From positions 11,475,491 to 11,539,490 of the forward strand of contig NC_083564.1 in NCBI RefSeq assembly GCF_019925205.1: a DNA stretch of 64,000 bases, in the 5' to 3' direction. The notes under the pieces were generated by a model, which was not told where the DNA came from, did no database searches, and was given only the letters and a program-made list of their open reading frames with translations. The stretch comes from Metopolophium dirhodum (lineage: Eukaryota; Arthropoda; Insecta; Hemiptera; Aphididae). This document shows, one piece after another, positions 12,693 to 25,999 of this stretch (the first letter of the stretch is position 1; each line of letters begins with the position of its first letter). The translations under genes were made by a program, and so were the position numbers.

Positions 12693-15600
12693 ACTAGGTA
12701 AAAGAAATATTACCTATCTTTGATTTAGTTTTAAACTTTATATTTCTTCTCTAATATATAACCATCAAAGTCCAACGTTAATATTTTGAAAAATGTATTA
12801 TATTTGTCAGAATTATATCGTGAAAATATAAATTATTAATATTTACATGAAATCATAAAATCTTCTTTATATTGTAATAGTTATGTACACATTTTTTTGG
12901 TGAATTACGTGTATTAGATGTATTATGTGCATTTTTATCTATTATTAAAATATTTGTATTTTTACTCCAGTATAACGTTTTCTTACATTTATTGATTTTT
13001 CCATTGTTTATTATTTATTGTTTGAGTTATTTCTACAATTTTACACTAACTACTTTCTATAATTAGTTATTATAGTTATTAGTTATTACAAACTACATTG
13101 TTCATAGTTTTAACACAAGACCATTAGTCAGAACTGTTTATAATATTGACAAATATGTTTATTATTCTAGGCCCTACGAAAATCGTCTGCGTAACCCTGT
13201 CTTAACGGAACAGGTTTCGATAGTAAGGTGACGCGGAGGGATGCTCAGAGTTGGTGTGTTCTCTAGCTGGACAGATAATTGTACCTACATGGGGCTACTT
13301 ATATACCTATTTCATACAAATTAATGATATTATATTATTCTAATATTTATAGGTATTAAAATAAACTATAAAGTAATAGTATATTAATATCTACCAACTT
13401 ATGAACAAGATATAATTAAAATGAGTAAACTGTTTAATTATTTAACTTTTTATATTTGAAGTATTAAGTGATTTTAATGTGTTTATAAGTTTGGTACTTA
13501 ATTGGTTGTCTAGTGTTGAGTATAATATATTATAGGTGAGTAATGTTTATTATTATATCTATATACAATTAATGTATTTACGTATATATTTTTTTAATCA
13601 ACGGTTAGGTAAAATTATAATAATAATAAAAAGTTGTCAACATATTGCTCACGTAGATCCTACTAAAGAATATTATAATTGCAGTGTAAAATAATATTTA
13701 ACTAATGGATTCGGTAGAATGACAAATAGTTATTTTTCTATTATTATTGACGAGTTAAAACAAAATTATAAAGATCGCTAGATTAAATATTATTAAAAGT
13801 GGGTAGGTATAAGATATATAAGTACTATACATAGTTAAATAGTTTATAACGAATTTATGAGTTATCTATTCAAGGACTACCAAATCGAAACACATCCATT
13901 TCAAAATTAAATCACTAAAACGAATACAATAATCCATTTCTGAGATAAATAACACTTGATTATAGACAATATATACTGCAGTTCTGTATTTTTCTATAAA
14001 ATATGATGGATATTATTATATTAATAAATAACCAGTACATAGCTGAATGTTTAAGAATATATATATATATATTATATGGTTTAATGGTTATAGGAAAGTT
14101 GAATATAATATTATAATAGCCTAAAAGTATAATATCATATAGGTACCTATAGTTTTTAATCGCACACGTTTGATATCTACTTAGGTATATCTACCTACAA
14201 CAATATTATCATTTATCATATTTACATATTTAATTTTCAAACTTTCCAACTGTCAAATGAACACATTTCGCACATAAGATATTAAATAAAACTTAATTTA
14301 ATTATTGAAGAATATTTTGAAATGGTTTACTGGTCATAATAGTAGATGATAATTTCAATTCCTGATTTGACGGGAAACGAAACGGTCACGCGATTTAAAA
14401 ATATACACATTACTAATTGTACGAGTGAACGAAAAATACATACAAATAATAATATAATATACTAGTTGACCTCATAACATTTTTTTTTTTTTTAATAGTC
14501 AACATATCTAAATGATACTCATAATTACGGTTTGCGATATATGCAAGGAAACGAAGAAAAATGGAAATATAAAATTCGCAAATCAAATAATAAGGAACTT
14601 AATATAAATTATTATATCAACAGGAGATCTACCTACTGATCGAGTAATGCGAATATGCGTGGAGATGGAGGAACCTGTTTTTCTTTTCGTTCTGCAATTT
14701 GTCTAGATAATTTTCCACAAGGTCCCTTGTATAATATATATGTACATACTCATATTATGAGAGCTTTGTGCCTACGTATTATAATAGTTCAAGAGAAAAC
14801 CTGATTTAAGATAAGTACTAAGTACTATTCGAACCATTTCAGTGCAAGTCAAAAATGTATAGGCCAAACCGAATCGCTGCCCGGGATGACCTACCTATCA
14901 TAAAGGAAGCATAGTAATCATTCATATCATACAAAAGCCTGGCTAGAATAACGCTTTGTTTTGACATGTCAACAGAAGTCAGAACAATGAAAACAATAAA
15001 AATGTATATATTTATGGTAGAGTTAACTACACGAAAGCTACTCAATAACGATATGCAATTAAAATATAATAATTTAAGAAGGATTTAATTTTCATCGATT
15101 ATTTGTTTAATTGACGTTAATTACAATTTACAACCATGAAAAGCTAATCAATTTATTCCTATACACTGAAACATAACTAAAAATTCAAATATGCAACAAT
15201 ATAGGCACCTATGAAGAAATCGAAAGATTTATAATACTTATATAATATATGCCTATTGGCTAATGGCTATTTTAATTCCAATAGGACATTTATTTTAACC
15301 TTATGAAGAAAATATTCCAAATTAAGTAGGCATCTGAAAAATATTGTTGATATAATGATATCATTAAATAATAATCAGTTTTATATAAATATTAACACAT
15401 AAAATAATCAGAACTTGACAAGATTCCCAAAATAGTGTCAAACAGTTCCCTACACTTTTGTTAATTTTCAACTTCCTCAATGAATGTTATTATTTATGTA
15501 CTACCTAACCTACAATAAAATGAAAAAATAAGCCAACAATTTGGCATTTGCTCATTATTAAAAACCTATGCAAAAACACATGTTTACCTATGCGATTATA

Positions 15601-16082
15601 CGAACCCATGTGGTATAAATGTGTAATACATTTCCAACCAGAAATAGTTACACGTAGCATAAAAGTATTTAACTGAAAATGTTAAAATTAATATTTAATC
15701 GGCATTCTCATATATTTTAAGTTTACGAACTATAAAAAATTGAATGATTGTCTTTGGAATAGGAAATAATAATCTGCCATCATTATTAAAAAATTAATGT
15801 ACGTAAGTAATGGCTATTCACGACAAATCTCCGTTAAAAATTGCAAATCAATCACAGCTGCTGCAGCTGTCACGTTGAAAAAACCAAAACGATAAACCTC
15901 GAATACAATCGGGAAAAGAAAAATTACGAACTGTCGTAAAATCTTAATCTGGTTAAAATATATAAATATATATCAATAATCAATGTTGTTTTTAGTTTTT
16001 TTTATAGTCATATCTACCTCTTTCTGGAATAAATTCTAAATAATAAAGTGTGTGAACCTGCAAATACTACTTATATACATTA
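12693..16082. other. Gene-free A+T-rich stretch
   Basis: Nothing supportable was found apart from (TA)-rich tracts (e.g. near 14060) and 'taggtacctat' motifs. Confidence 0.6.
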
Positions 16083-16532
16083 GTACATTACAGTGGCGTA
16101 AATAGGAGGGAGGTCCAATATGGTGAAATCGAAGGTTCAATTATAACATTGCATGCACATTTACACTGTTTACAGTTTTTCAACATGATTAGCTGGTTGA
16201 TTAAAAACGTTTTTGAGGAATCAACAAGGAAATGTTAGATTGTCAGGACTTGCTTTGATGAATTTGATGTCATGAAAAATCATAGTACTTAATATAACAT
16301 TAAAATATATAGATTAAATTATCAATATTTAAAAAAAAATAATAAAAATGAATTTTACATAATAATTACAAAATAAAATTGCGCAATCTTTATCGTATTG
16401 TTTATACCATAATCATAACCACCCGGCTCCCTAAAAAAATGTATAGTTATAGCTATGTTAGTGCTATGCTTGACTAGTGATAAATTAGCCCATAGTGAAA
16501 ATAATTCGTATATATACGCCACTGGTGCATTA
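16083..16532. mobile_element. hAT-type MITE with near-perfect 8-bp target-site duplication
   Basis: The element occupies 16091-16524 (434 bp). Its ends are CAGTGGCGTA at the left and TACGCCACTG at the right, a 10-bp terminal inverted repeat of the CAGTGGCG type common in insect hAT transposons. It is flanked by gtacatta (16083-16090) and gtgcatta (16525-16532), an 8-bp duplication with one mismatch, the size hAT transposases produce. No transposase frame exists inside, so it is non-autonomous. Confidence 0.8.
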
Positions 16533-17394
16533 CTATGTAGTATAATAGGTACCTATAACAATAATATTATGTAGGCGTATGCGGTATGCGGAAAACGATT
16601 TGGAAATTAATAATAATCCTGATATTGTTTGTCCGGCCCGAAATAATAAGAACTACGACGATAGTAGGTACTTGTACTCAGTACTCATAGAATTCTATAG
16701 TACTACTCGTAGAAATTAGAATAGAAGTCTGTGTTGCTAGTTGCTACTATATGGCACTATGCTCATCAAACGAAGCATAGAGGTTATAGTGAAATCATAA
16801 CAAGAGTGTCGAGAGATAAGAAAGAAACGCCGTCGTAGATATTACAATCTCACCGATGATGATGATGAGTCGTTTTTATGCCTAATAGTTGTCATCATAT
16901 TTCTACGTAAAGAGGCCGCAACACTAGTATTTTTATAGGTGCTTTGCATTTCCTTCTATTAAAGGGGTTAACGAAATCCGATTATAATTTTGAATAAAGA
17001 TATAGAATTCTTGATGACTCTATTGTGCTTCTACCGGATGATTTTATAAAATATAAAAAAATTAATTAAAAACATATTAAAGGTAGAATAACGATCAACA
17101 GCATTTCAGGGAAAAGAAAACGTTCAGAAACGTATGTACATAGGTAGGTTGGGTAATATAATCAAGCGTTTCCAGTTTCTACTACACAATAAATGCCATG
17201 CAGTATAATGATATTATATTACACAGAGTAGGCCGACTCGTTAGTCGTTTTCCTGTTTTTCGAGTAGCCGAAGCAGAAAAAACCGATGAAACGCCCTGAC
17301 ACACTGCATGTTACTATGTTCCAACAATATATCAGTACATCAAAACTACACGTCTGATACGTCAAAATAATAATAATAATGAAATATTATAATA

Positions 17395-18650
17395 ACGCAT
17401 CGACGACATGATACGCGCGCGCGCCACTCACGTGTGAGTGTGTGACCCACCCGCCGCCACACCGCCGACCACCAAAACACCGGCACGTCGCGACGTGGCG
17501 GCGGCAGTGGCAGAAATCGCAAACGGGGAAAATGTTTTAAAAACCTTGTTTTTCCGGAGCTTCCAGACGACGACGTCGTGAAAGATGGAAAATAATATTA
17601 TCACCATACGCGTCCGGTGGAAATGCGCTGCGATGGACCACGTCATAATGTAATAATATTATAATATTATATTATTGCATAATGTATATGGATGACAAGA
17701 GATCGCGAGGCGGTAAAAACGCAGTTGATTGAGGTTTTTAATTTTTGAAAATAAATCATTATTATCATCGTTGTAGACGTATTGCGTGATTAATAGGCGA
17801 AAAACTCACGTGTGCGGCGTCTGCGTATTTTTCTGCGTCACCCAGGACGCGTGCGTTTCACCGGTGACGTTTTTCGACAGCGCAACAAACGAGCGATCTC
17901 GAAGAAGCAGCGATCGATTTGTTCAACGATACAAGACAAAACAAAAAACGTCTGACGATGGTTCTGCTGCTCGGAATGGGCCTGTGTTGTTGCTCGCGGG
18001 TTTCGGAGACGAACGCGTCAAAAACTGTCGCCGCAAACGCCGTGTGGTACGAAACGTCCGCGTGCCGTCGTACGATGTGTGAAACTGAACGAATTATTCG
18101 GCGCACGCTATTGTTAAAATATAGCGTGGTGGACGTCCCGTGATCGGCGGCGGATTGGGCGTTACAAAATAATGATGATGATGATGATGACGACGATAAA
18201 GTATTTAATAATCGGTGGTGGGTTTTTTTTCTCTTCTTCTTTCTATAATATTCTCCTCCGTTTCCGAATAATTATTCTATTTCTTTGACAACCGCGACTG
18301 CAGTAAGTAGTTGCGGACACCGGCACGATAATGCGATATTATTATTATTATCATCATCATCATCATTATCCATATCATTTATACTGCGCGTGACGATGAT
18401 AGTGTTATCATCGTTGTCGGTTATCTATCGTTGCGCGCGATAATAATGTCGCGACGATATTCATGGACGAAGCATCCGTTTTCCATCTCTCTCACTCTTT
18501 TGCGCCGCGCTTCTGCATTTCTGCAGTTCCGCCGCGTTTCTGTCAGTCGGTAGTCACCTGGTCACCACTCACCACCGGTCGTGACCCATCGATAGCGAAG
18601 TAAAGTCAGAAGTGTCGACATTGGGGCGCGCTAGTGGGCGAGACTGGCGG
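17395..18650. promoter_or_regulatory. Isolated CpG-rich island, possible promoter or first exon of an unrecognised transcript
   Basis: About 1.25 kb with much higher G+C and CpG density than the surroundings, lying in a gene desert. Overlapping open frames on both strands (e.g. 17428-17646 minus, 17786-18082 plus) have no recognisable domain. On the plus strand a good donor (ca|gtaagt, gt at 18303-18304) lies near its right part, which would fit a first exon transcribed rightwards. It also contains a (GAT)n run at 18172-18192. Whether it is a promoter is unproven. Confidence 0.35.
18172..18192. repeat. (ATG/GAT)n microsatellite
   Basis: Trinucleotide run within the CpG-rich island; a mirror-type (ATC)n/(ATT)n run follows near 18341-18367. 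Confidence 0.9.
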
Positions 18651-18963
18651 AAAAATAATAGAATATCATTATTATTTATTATCAGTATAATATTTTATGC
18701 GCAGACACGCTCGGTGCTCTCTTTATACTCCGTAATAGTTACTAGGTAGACGCTGCTTCAACGAGGTTTTAAATAATTAATAACTGTTTATTGACAAACA
18801 AAAAAAGAATAGTGCCCTCTAAACCATTAACAATACCTAAACGGCTAAATACAATGAGGAAATATTGTAACTATATAATTTTAATATAATAGAGTTGAGG
18901 TTATATTGTGATGGTTTAAATTCAATTCCTATTACGCACGGTGTTTTAATACTGTCTACTATA

Positions 18964-19041
18964 ACAGTGTCGTAAATACAAACAGGGCAATGATACGGGT
19001 CCCGGGCCTTTTACTATATTAAGACCCCCCCCCCCCCCCCC
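18964..19041. repeat. Decayed hAT-like end followed by a 17-C homopolymer
   Basis: CAGTGTCGTAAATA at about 18964-18979 differs by one base from the left end of the 16.1-kb hAT MITE. A run of 17 C follows at 19025-19041. No matching right end was found, so this is probably a truncated relative. Confidence 0.45.
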
Positions 19042-20940
19042 GTAATAAGCTCTTGACAAGTATGTTAAAAATATTATTTTTTTCTCTAAAATTTGTCCCT
19101 AGAATTTCTCTAAAATTCTCTCTGTTTTAAATTTTAAAATTGGTAGGACTTGCTCTAATGGGTTATTGTTTTTTCTAAATAAAACATTTTAATAAAGTAT
19201 TAATCATTACTGTTTAAATTTTAAAACTATACTTTTCCGTACCAATTTTTAAAAAAAAAAAATCAATATTGGTTAAAATATTATTAGACCAAAATTTGAT
19301 AACTATTTCTATTTATTAATATAAATTATAAATTAATATTATTATTAATAATATTCTGTAATATCGGCTCTTTAAAATTATAATAAGTAAAAATATATTA
19401 TAGTTTGCCCGTAAACCAATAAACACTATTATTGTATACGTATTAACTATTATTATTGCACGAATTTCAACAAACGTTGAATACATTAGTTATTATATTA
19501 AATGTTTAAAAATAGCCTCAAATAAAAAATTAATTAATTAATTAAAATAAATTATAATATACAGGGACATTCATCATGGTAACCCTCATTAATGAGTTTC
19601 TTTAAAAAAAGAAATATAGCCCTATGGAAGTGAAGGACAACGGTGACTGATATAGTTGGAAGTGAAAGGAAAAGAAAAAAAGAATTTATTTATTCAAAAT
19701 CTGATTTTTAAAATTTTTAAACATACCTACTTAAGGACCAAATTTACAACTATTTAGATTTTCATACAATTTAAAATTTTAAAGAGTTAAATATTGTTCA
19801 GTGGTGATATATTATTATAACCTTCTTCTTTTAAACGAAAACCAACTTTTTTACTATAAATTACTAAGCTGATGATGTTTTTGAAAATGTTGATGTACCT
19901 ATATTAAATCAAAATTCTAATGAGTAGTTCTTAAAAAATTGTTTTACTAAAATATAAAATATATGTACCTAACATAGTATTTATTATAGGTACTACGACA
20001 ATTTGTATATATTATAAAATGTTGATAAATCGTAAGTAACTACAATTTTAAATAAGTCATATTCCCCATTAACACGGACCTATTATCCTTAATAAAAAAA
20101 ATTAAATAAGTAAAAAATTACTCATTCGAATTTCGATTTAGATACATAATAATTTTCAAAAAAGTTATCTAATACTTACATAATTTATAGGAATAAATAG
20201 CTATTTCATATTTTAAAAAAATAAGTAGATTTCGCCATAGAACACTCCATAAATGTTATGAAAAATCTAAGTAATAGAAAATATGGCCCTTAGGTGTAAT
20301 TAAAAGTTCCAAAAATTATAATTTAAAAAAATATATTTTAAAAGGAAAACGTTTTGCATTGAGTTATATATGGTGCTTGAAGCTTGGTGAACCACTCTGC
20401 CTAGTATTATATTATAATATATTATGGATATTATTTTATTATGTTACCATACCTACTCATTACTCGGTAATAAAATTTTACTACATCATATAGAATTATA
20501 TTTGTTTGGCTTAGTGTAAAGTATAGGTAACATATTATATACAACACGCCTACAACGGTTGCATCACACTTAACATTTCATAATATTATTTTCGGTTTTC
20601 ACCGATAATAATAAATATGAAAAGAAATATTGTTTAGTATAAATGTATTATAGGTAAGTTTTTTTTTTTTTTTATTATTTAAAAGCCGCTAGTATAGACT
20701 ATGATAGCTTAACAATTACATACTATTATAGGTAAGTTATAGCCAGTAAGTATATTCAGGGAATCAGGAACGAAAACGGATATAGCACAATCGCCAAATA
20801 CAAACGACCACCAGCTGCAGAGATTATATTATTATCAACTGTTAATTATAGTATTTTTATTTTTTTCCACCCCCGTCATAGCTATAGCATATAGCAGTAT
20901 ATAACCCGACCTTGTATAATTACTGCAACTTGTACTTTAT
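19042..20940. other. Gene-free A+T-rich stretch
   Basis: No coding or RNA gene recognised; only simple A+T-rich sequence. Confidence 0.6.
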
Positions 20941-20954
20941 AATTGTCTGGTTAG

Positions 20955-21602
20955 AATGCAAAACGTGCTATTGCCATTTTTAGTTTTTTTTTCAGGAAGG
21001 CCAGTTTTATGTTTAATTAAAGAAAAATGAACATGTGTTTAAAACATTTAAAAAAATTAAAATTTTTTATTTTTTTAACCGCTTACATTCAATCTAATTT
21101 AAGACCATATTTTGAACAATTTAATAAAGTTGTTTGTACTAAAACGTGTTATTGACAACCGTCAACCAATAACACGTTATAACATGAAAAATTCTTATAC
21201 AAATTACCTACTTCAATGATATTTTTCTACTTCAACTTATACCTTCAAATTTATAAAAATTGATTGTTAAATATCACAATATCAAAGACGCATTTCTATC
21301 GTAATTTTTAGCGATATTATAATCAGAGTTGAAAACACGTTAACATTTAAAGGTGAACAATCTTGGCTTCTTTTTCAAGACAAAAATTCCACTGGTTTGA
21401 TAAAATACCAAGTTTTAAATAATTATTAATGTTAATAAAAGTTTTAATTGTACCTATATTCCTATGTGGCAATAATACGTTTTGTTTAATATTTTTTTCC
21501 ATCTTATACGTTTAACATGGGCAATAACACGTTTTGAATCAATACGGCAATAACAAGTCTTAAAAAAAACATACGACAATGATACGTTTTGAATCAAAAG
21601 TT
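20955..21602. repeat. Cluster of CAATAACACGTTTT-like motifs with a perfect 12-bp hairpin
   Basis: The motif recurs in both orientations. Antisense copies lie at 20958-20976 (gcaaaacgtgctattgcca) and 21143-21154; sense copies lie at 21167-21178, about 21467-21485, 21518-21541, 21545-21560 and 21573-21599. The pair 21143-21154 / 21167-21178 is a perfect 12-bp inverted repeat around a 12-base loop. The outermost copies face each other, so the block may be an old transposon with subterminal repeats. No coding capacity was seen. Confidence 0.5.
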
Positions 21603-22344
21603 TAATTTTCCTATACTTATATGAGTTATATTTATATAACAATATTGAATATATTGTAGCTTTATTAGTTTTTAGTGAACCATTACAAAGAAAATGTATA
21701 ATAATAAAACACGAAAATCTTAATATAGAATTTAAAAAAGTTATAGAAATACAATATAATATGTACCTGAAAAATACAATAAATTTAATTTTAATTAGTG
21801 CAAATTTTTACCAATACAGGCTATATTCAGTTATAGTGTATTCGATTTACGATTCGTTATTGGACATAGAATTCAATATTATTATTGATTACAGCCTATA
21901 CAGGCCACTATAGGACAGAGACAGAGATTTATTAACCCCAAAGCATTAAATAATTGTAACTGTTACTTCCTGAAATCTGACTATACGTCTGAATGTCTGA
22001 TTACTGTTACGGTTACTATAACTTACAGTCGTTTGTCACAAATGCATTCCTAAACAAAGACATTGAAAGTCCAAAACAGTCCACGAAGTTGTCCAACTTC
22101 TCTATAGAAAATTCCATATCCAACCAACCACTAAAAGATATCAATTAGTGCACTAATTGACAATTGTATCAACGTCCTCCAAAACCATCCCTGCTAAGTC
22201 TGAGGACAGTGGGAACCCAAATAGTAGGATATCAATACTAACAAATAAACATTTGATCCTTGAGGTGGTGCTATTATTAAATGGATGGTTTACTCACTAA
22301 TGTACCTAAATATAATATGAGATCATATAATTCCATCAGTTTTG

Positions 22345-22948
22345 TATATTCTGAGCGGAGTGACGAACGTATTGATTTTACAATGACGTGATTTATTTCA
22401 CCACTATCATCGCTGTTTGAAGCAGTAAAATTGCTTGGATTTTCAACTTCAATATTTTTTCTGGTAGGAAAATGAATTTAGTTCGGACTTTGGAGAGGTC
22501 AAAAGTAAAAATTCGCAGTGCATTCTTAATAATTGAGAAAAATCACACATCATTATATAAAATTAACACATTCATTGCTCCGCTCAGATTCTAAAATATA
22601 TAATACAGCAATTATCTATAGTAGGTAATTACATATTAATAATATACCTAATAAAGGCAATGTTTTCGTTAAAAATTAATTCAACCTACCGTATATATTA
22701 CTAATGGTAAAATAAATTACTATAATATAGCGATATAAATATATCATTAAATATACTTAGTAATACGAATACCTAAATAGGTTTATAGACCGTCTTCACT
22801 CGTTTTTCGTATAATATGCAATTATCAATAATTAAATTAAAATTGAACACATACTAAACATTGCAGCAGTGACTTACTCAATGACGAGGTACATTCGACA
22901 CCTACAACTGATCAGCAGAGACGCATAGTGGTTACCCACTTTCCCCCT
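22345..22948 (-). mobile_element. Diverged copy of the 'ctgagcggag' repeat family
   Basis: It begins with tctgagcggag (about 22350) and holds an inverted copy of that motif, ctccgctcaga, near 22578. It then passes through 'accgtcttcactcgtttttcg' at about 22788 and ends near 22948 with a degenerate match to the 'cacttgccc' end. Order and orientation agree with the copy at 26.3-28.0 kb. The 22350-22590 part alone has an 11-bp terminal inverted repeat, so it could also be a nested small element. Confidence 0.5.
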
Positions 22949-25900
22949 TTGTGTTTGCAACTATATTATATAGTATAACATGTTTACTGCAGGTTGTAAA
23001 CTATCTATAATATAAAAAAAAAAAATTAAGTTTCAAACTATTTTATAACTCGTATTATGTCAAAAATAATATACGACAGTTACAATATAGTGATGTTGTA
23101 GAAGTAGCATATTGCCTCTATATTATGCTCTCGACCAAGCAGGAAATCCGAGATTCCTAAGTTACCTACACAACGATAGTAAGTTCAAACAAATTGAAAA
23201 TGTATTCAAATTTTGTCAATTTTGTGGGAAAAGTGCACATTTCTTCCGGCTATACTCATATTATATAACTTGTGCGTTTTAAATAATATTGAATATTATG
23301 ATACTCAATATTATTTAACGTAGGCATTTATTGTTATCATCGCAACCTATAATATTAAAAATGTATATTTATTTCGTATTAATTTAACTTCACAAATACT
23401 AAAAATATAATTATTTTATAACTATTTTTTTTAGTTTAATAAAATTCAACCAGTTTACCGCCGTATTTTTAAGTATTAAACTTTTATTTTTCCTTATTAT
23501 ATTACAATTGTTTTTGTGCATAATGATAACAACCTTAAAATATGTTTTTTTTTAATTTTTAATAATTTTGATGCATATTTATTAAATTTTTTTGCATAAT
23601 ATTTTACAGTTTTTTCGTGTGTATTTTGGCTTTTTTAGCTCCTATAACTTCCGAGCCTTAGTAATTCCTCATTAGTAAACTCGTTTTAATAATTCAATAA
23701 TTTTCGGAAATAAGACATCTTTTCTTTTAACAGGTAATTGGTAATTGCCTATTGCTAATTATTTATGCTATATATTGCTTATAATTAATAAACAACAAAT
23801 AACTTTTTACCGTAATTATAATAGGTACCTATCTACCTACTGTTTATTGTAGAAGTTTGATAATATTTCAAAGTCATTGTGTTAACATCTAATATTATTT
23901 TAACCTGTGGGAGCAAAAAACGTATAAATAGTATAGATATGAAATGGTTTGAGGTGATTTAAATGTCATAGTTAATAAAAGCTTTTAACATTTAATAATA
24001 CTATCCACAGAAATTATAGTCAAAGGTTAATTAATAATTTATTTATTTATTCCTTTAGTGAAAAAATATAATAATATGATCACGGGATCCAATGTGCATG
24101 GTTATTATTTTAGAGATAACATTGATGATTGATGAAAAATATTTTTTTGTAATTATGACTTGTTTACACAGTTATATATACCTACTTAACAATTTTTTTT
24201 TAGCAATGTTTATATTTGTTAATACCTACATGCACAGTTTATTCAAATGTTAAAAACATTATTTCCAAAGTGTCGATTTGTCAATTTGCCATTATAGTTA
24301 CCTAGCGTACTTATTACTTAGTGTTTATCGACTGTATTATATACTTTAATAATATATAAACCTACTTTATTATTCGTGCCAAACCTCAGAATTAATTATT
24401 CGAGCCATATATTTTAATATTTTTTTACATTTAATTACCGCTTATCTCCATAAAATACATGAATTCATAAGCATAATACACGTGTAAAGTGTATTATAAT
24501 ATGTAATTTATAAGTATAAATTGAATAATTTAATTAAAGTAAAATCAGAACGATACAAAGACTGTCCGAGACATTATTCCAGAATGGCGAATGCTGGGCG
24601 TGATGTATACTATAGTCTATAAGTTATGAATATCAGAATATATTGTATGATGATAGTTATATTATATACTTCACACTTGGAAATAAATATTGGAGTATAA
24701 TATTATTTTGTATACCCAATATCATCAAAATGAAAATGATAATCTGTATTAAAATAATACGATAGTGCTATTTTGTGTTTATATTAAAATGTAATATATC
24801 CAGTTGATAATTTTACCGAAATTCATGTTTCACTTTATATATTTTCCCTTTAAGATGTAAAATATTGTATTTACTCTGGCGCTCTAAATGAGCTATTGAA
24901 TTATATTTAATTAATTAACCAATTATGTATAATACTATTAATAGTTTTTTCTGAAATATATCTAAACTTAGTGCAAGTCAAAAGAAAATATTTTTTTTAT
25001 ATTTTTGAACCAAAGTTAAATGTTTTATTTACTAATTACAAGTAAGGACAACTTAATCAATAATACTTAATAACTAAAGAGCATGTAAACAATTGTAATT
25101 AAAATATAATGATAATAATTCATTATAAACTTAATGATATTTATTTAATTACCTATCAACAGTTATTTTTTTTTTATAGGTAAATGAAAATTATATTTAA
25201 TATTAAGTATATTATAAACACGAACGTAATATGGTATTTTATATTAATTAACCTATATTTTGATCAAAGACATTTTTCTGCTAAAAATACCTTAACATTT
25301 AAATTATAATTGTATACTTGCCTATTACTGTCTAAAGTCTATGCATTATACTGAATATTGCATCCGAAAAAATTAATTATTATTTTTATAATTAGGTATT
25401 TTAGTATATTCATTACATTTTTCATGGGAATTTTTTATGGCAAGTTAGTATTTACTTGAATTTGTATACAAACAAAAAATATAAATATATAATATCAATA
25501 AAAATAAACTATAATAATTAACAACATACTAATATTAGTTTAAACATATTATATATACCCAATTAAATTATTAAAATAAAAATGTCATTCCATTCTACCA
25601 TTTTGTGATAAAATGTTTTAGCAAGTGACAGCTATTCTATATATTCCAATGGTCCACGTGTTGCTTCAACAACACATACAAGCATACAACATTTCGTAGG
25701 CGGAGGGATGGCTGCCTTCAGCCAATTCGTATAGAATAGAAAAAACTAGATATGTATCGTAATCTTGGAGCATACATTATTTTCATTAACCTGCAATAAC
25801 AAGATGACAAAAACTTAAAATTCTAGGTACTCACTTAATATCATTTAGCAGTATACATATTGTAGAATATAATATACTCAATGCCCAATAGTAATAAATA

Positions 25901-25990
25901 ATATATTATATTAAGCATGGCGCATGCTCACCATGTGTGTGAACTAAGCGCGTATTCAAATTCAATTTTTTTAAATTTTTAAGTGTGGTT
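22949..25990. other. Gene-free A+T-rich stretch
   Basis: No supportable gene or element. Confidence 0.6.
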
Positions 25991-25999
25991 AAATACAAT

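Noticed and set aside
17786..18143. Overlapping open frames on both strands in the CpG island
   Set aside because: Arg/Ser-rich translations without family signatures; none is clearly favoured by codon pattern or splice context.
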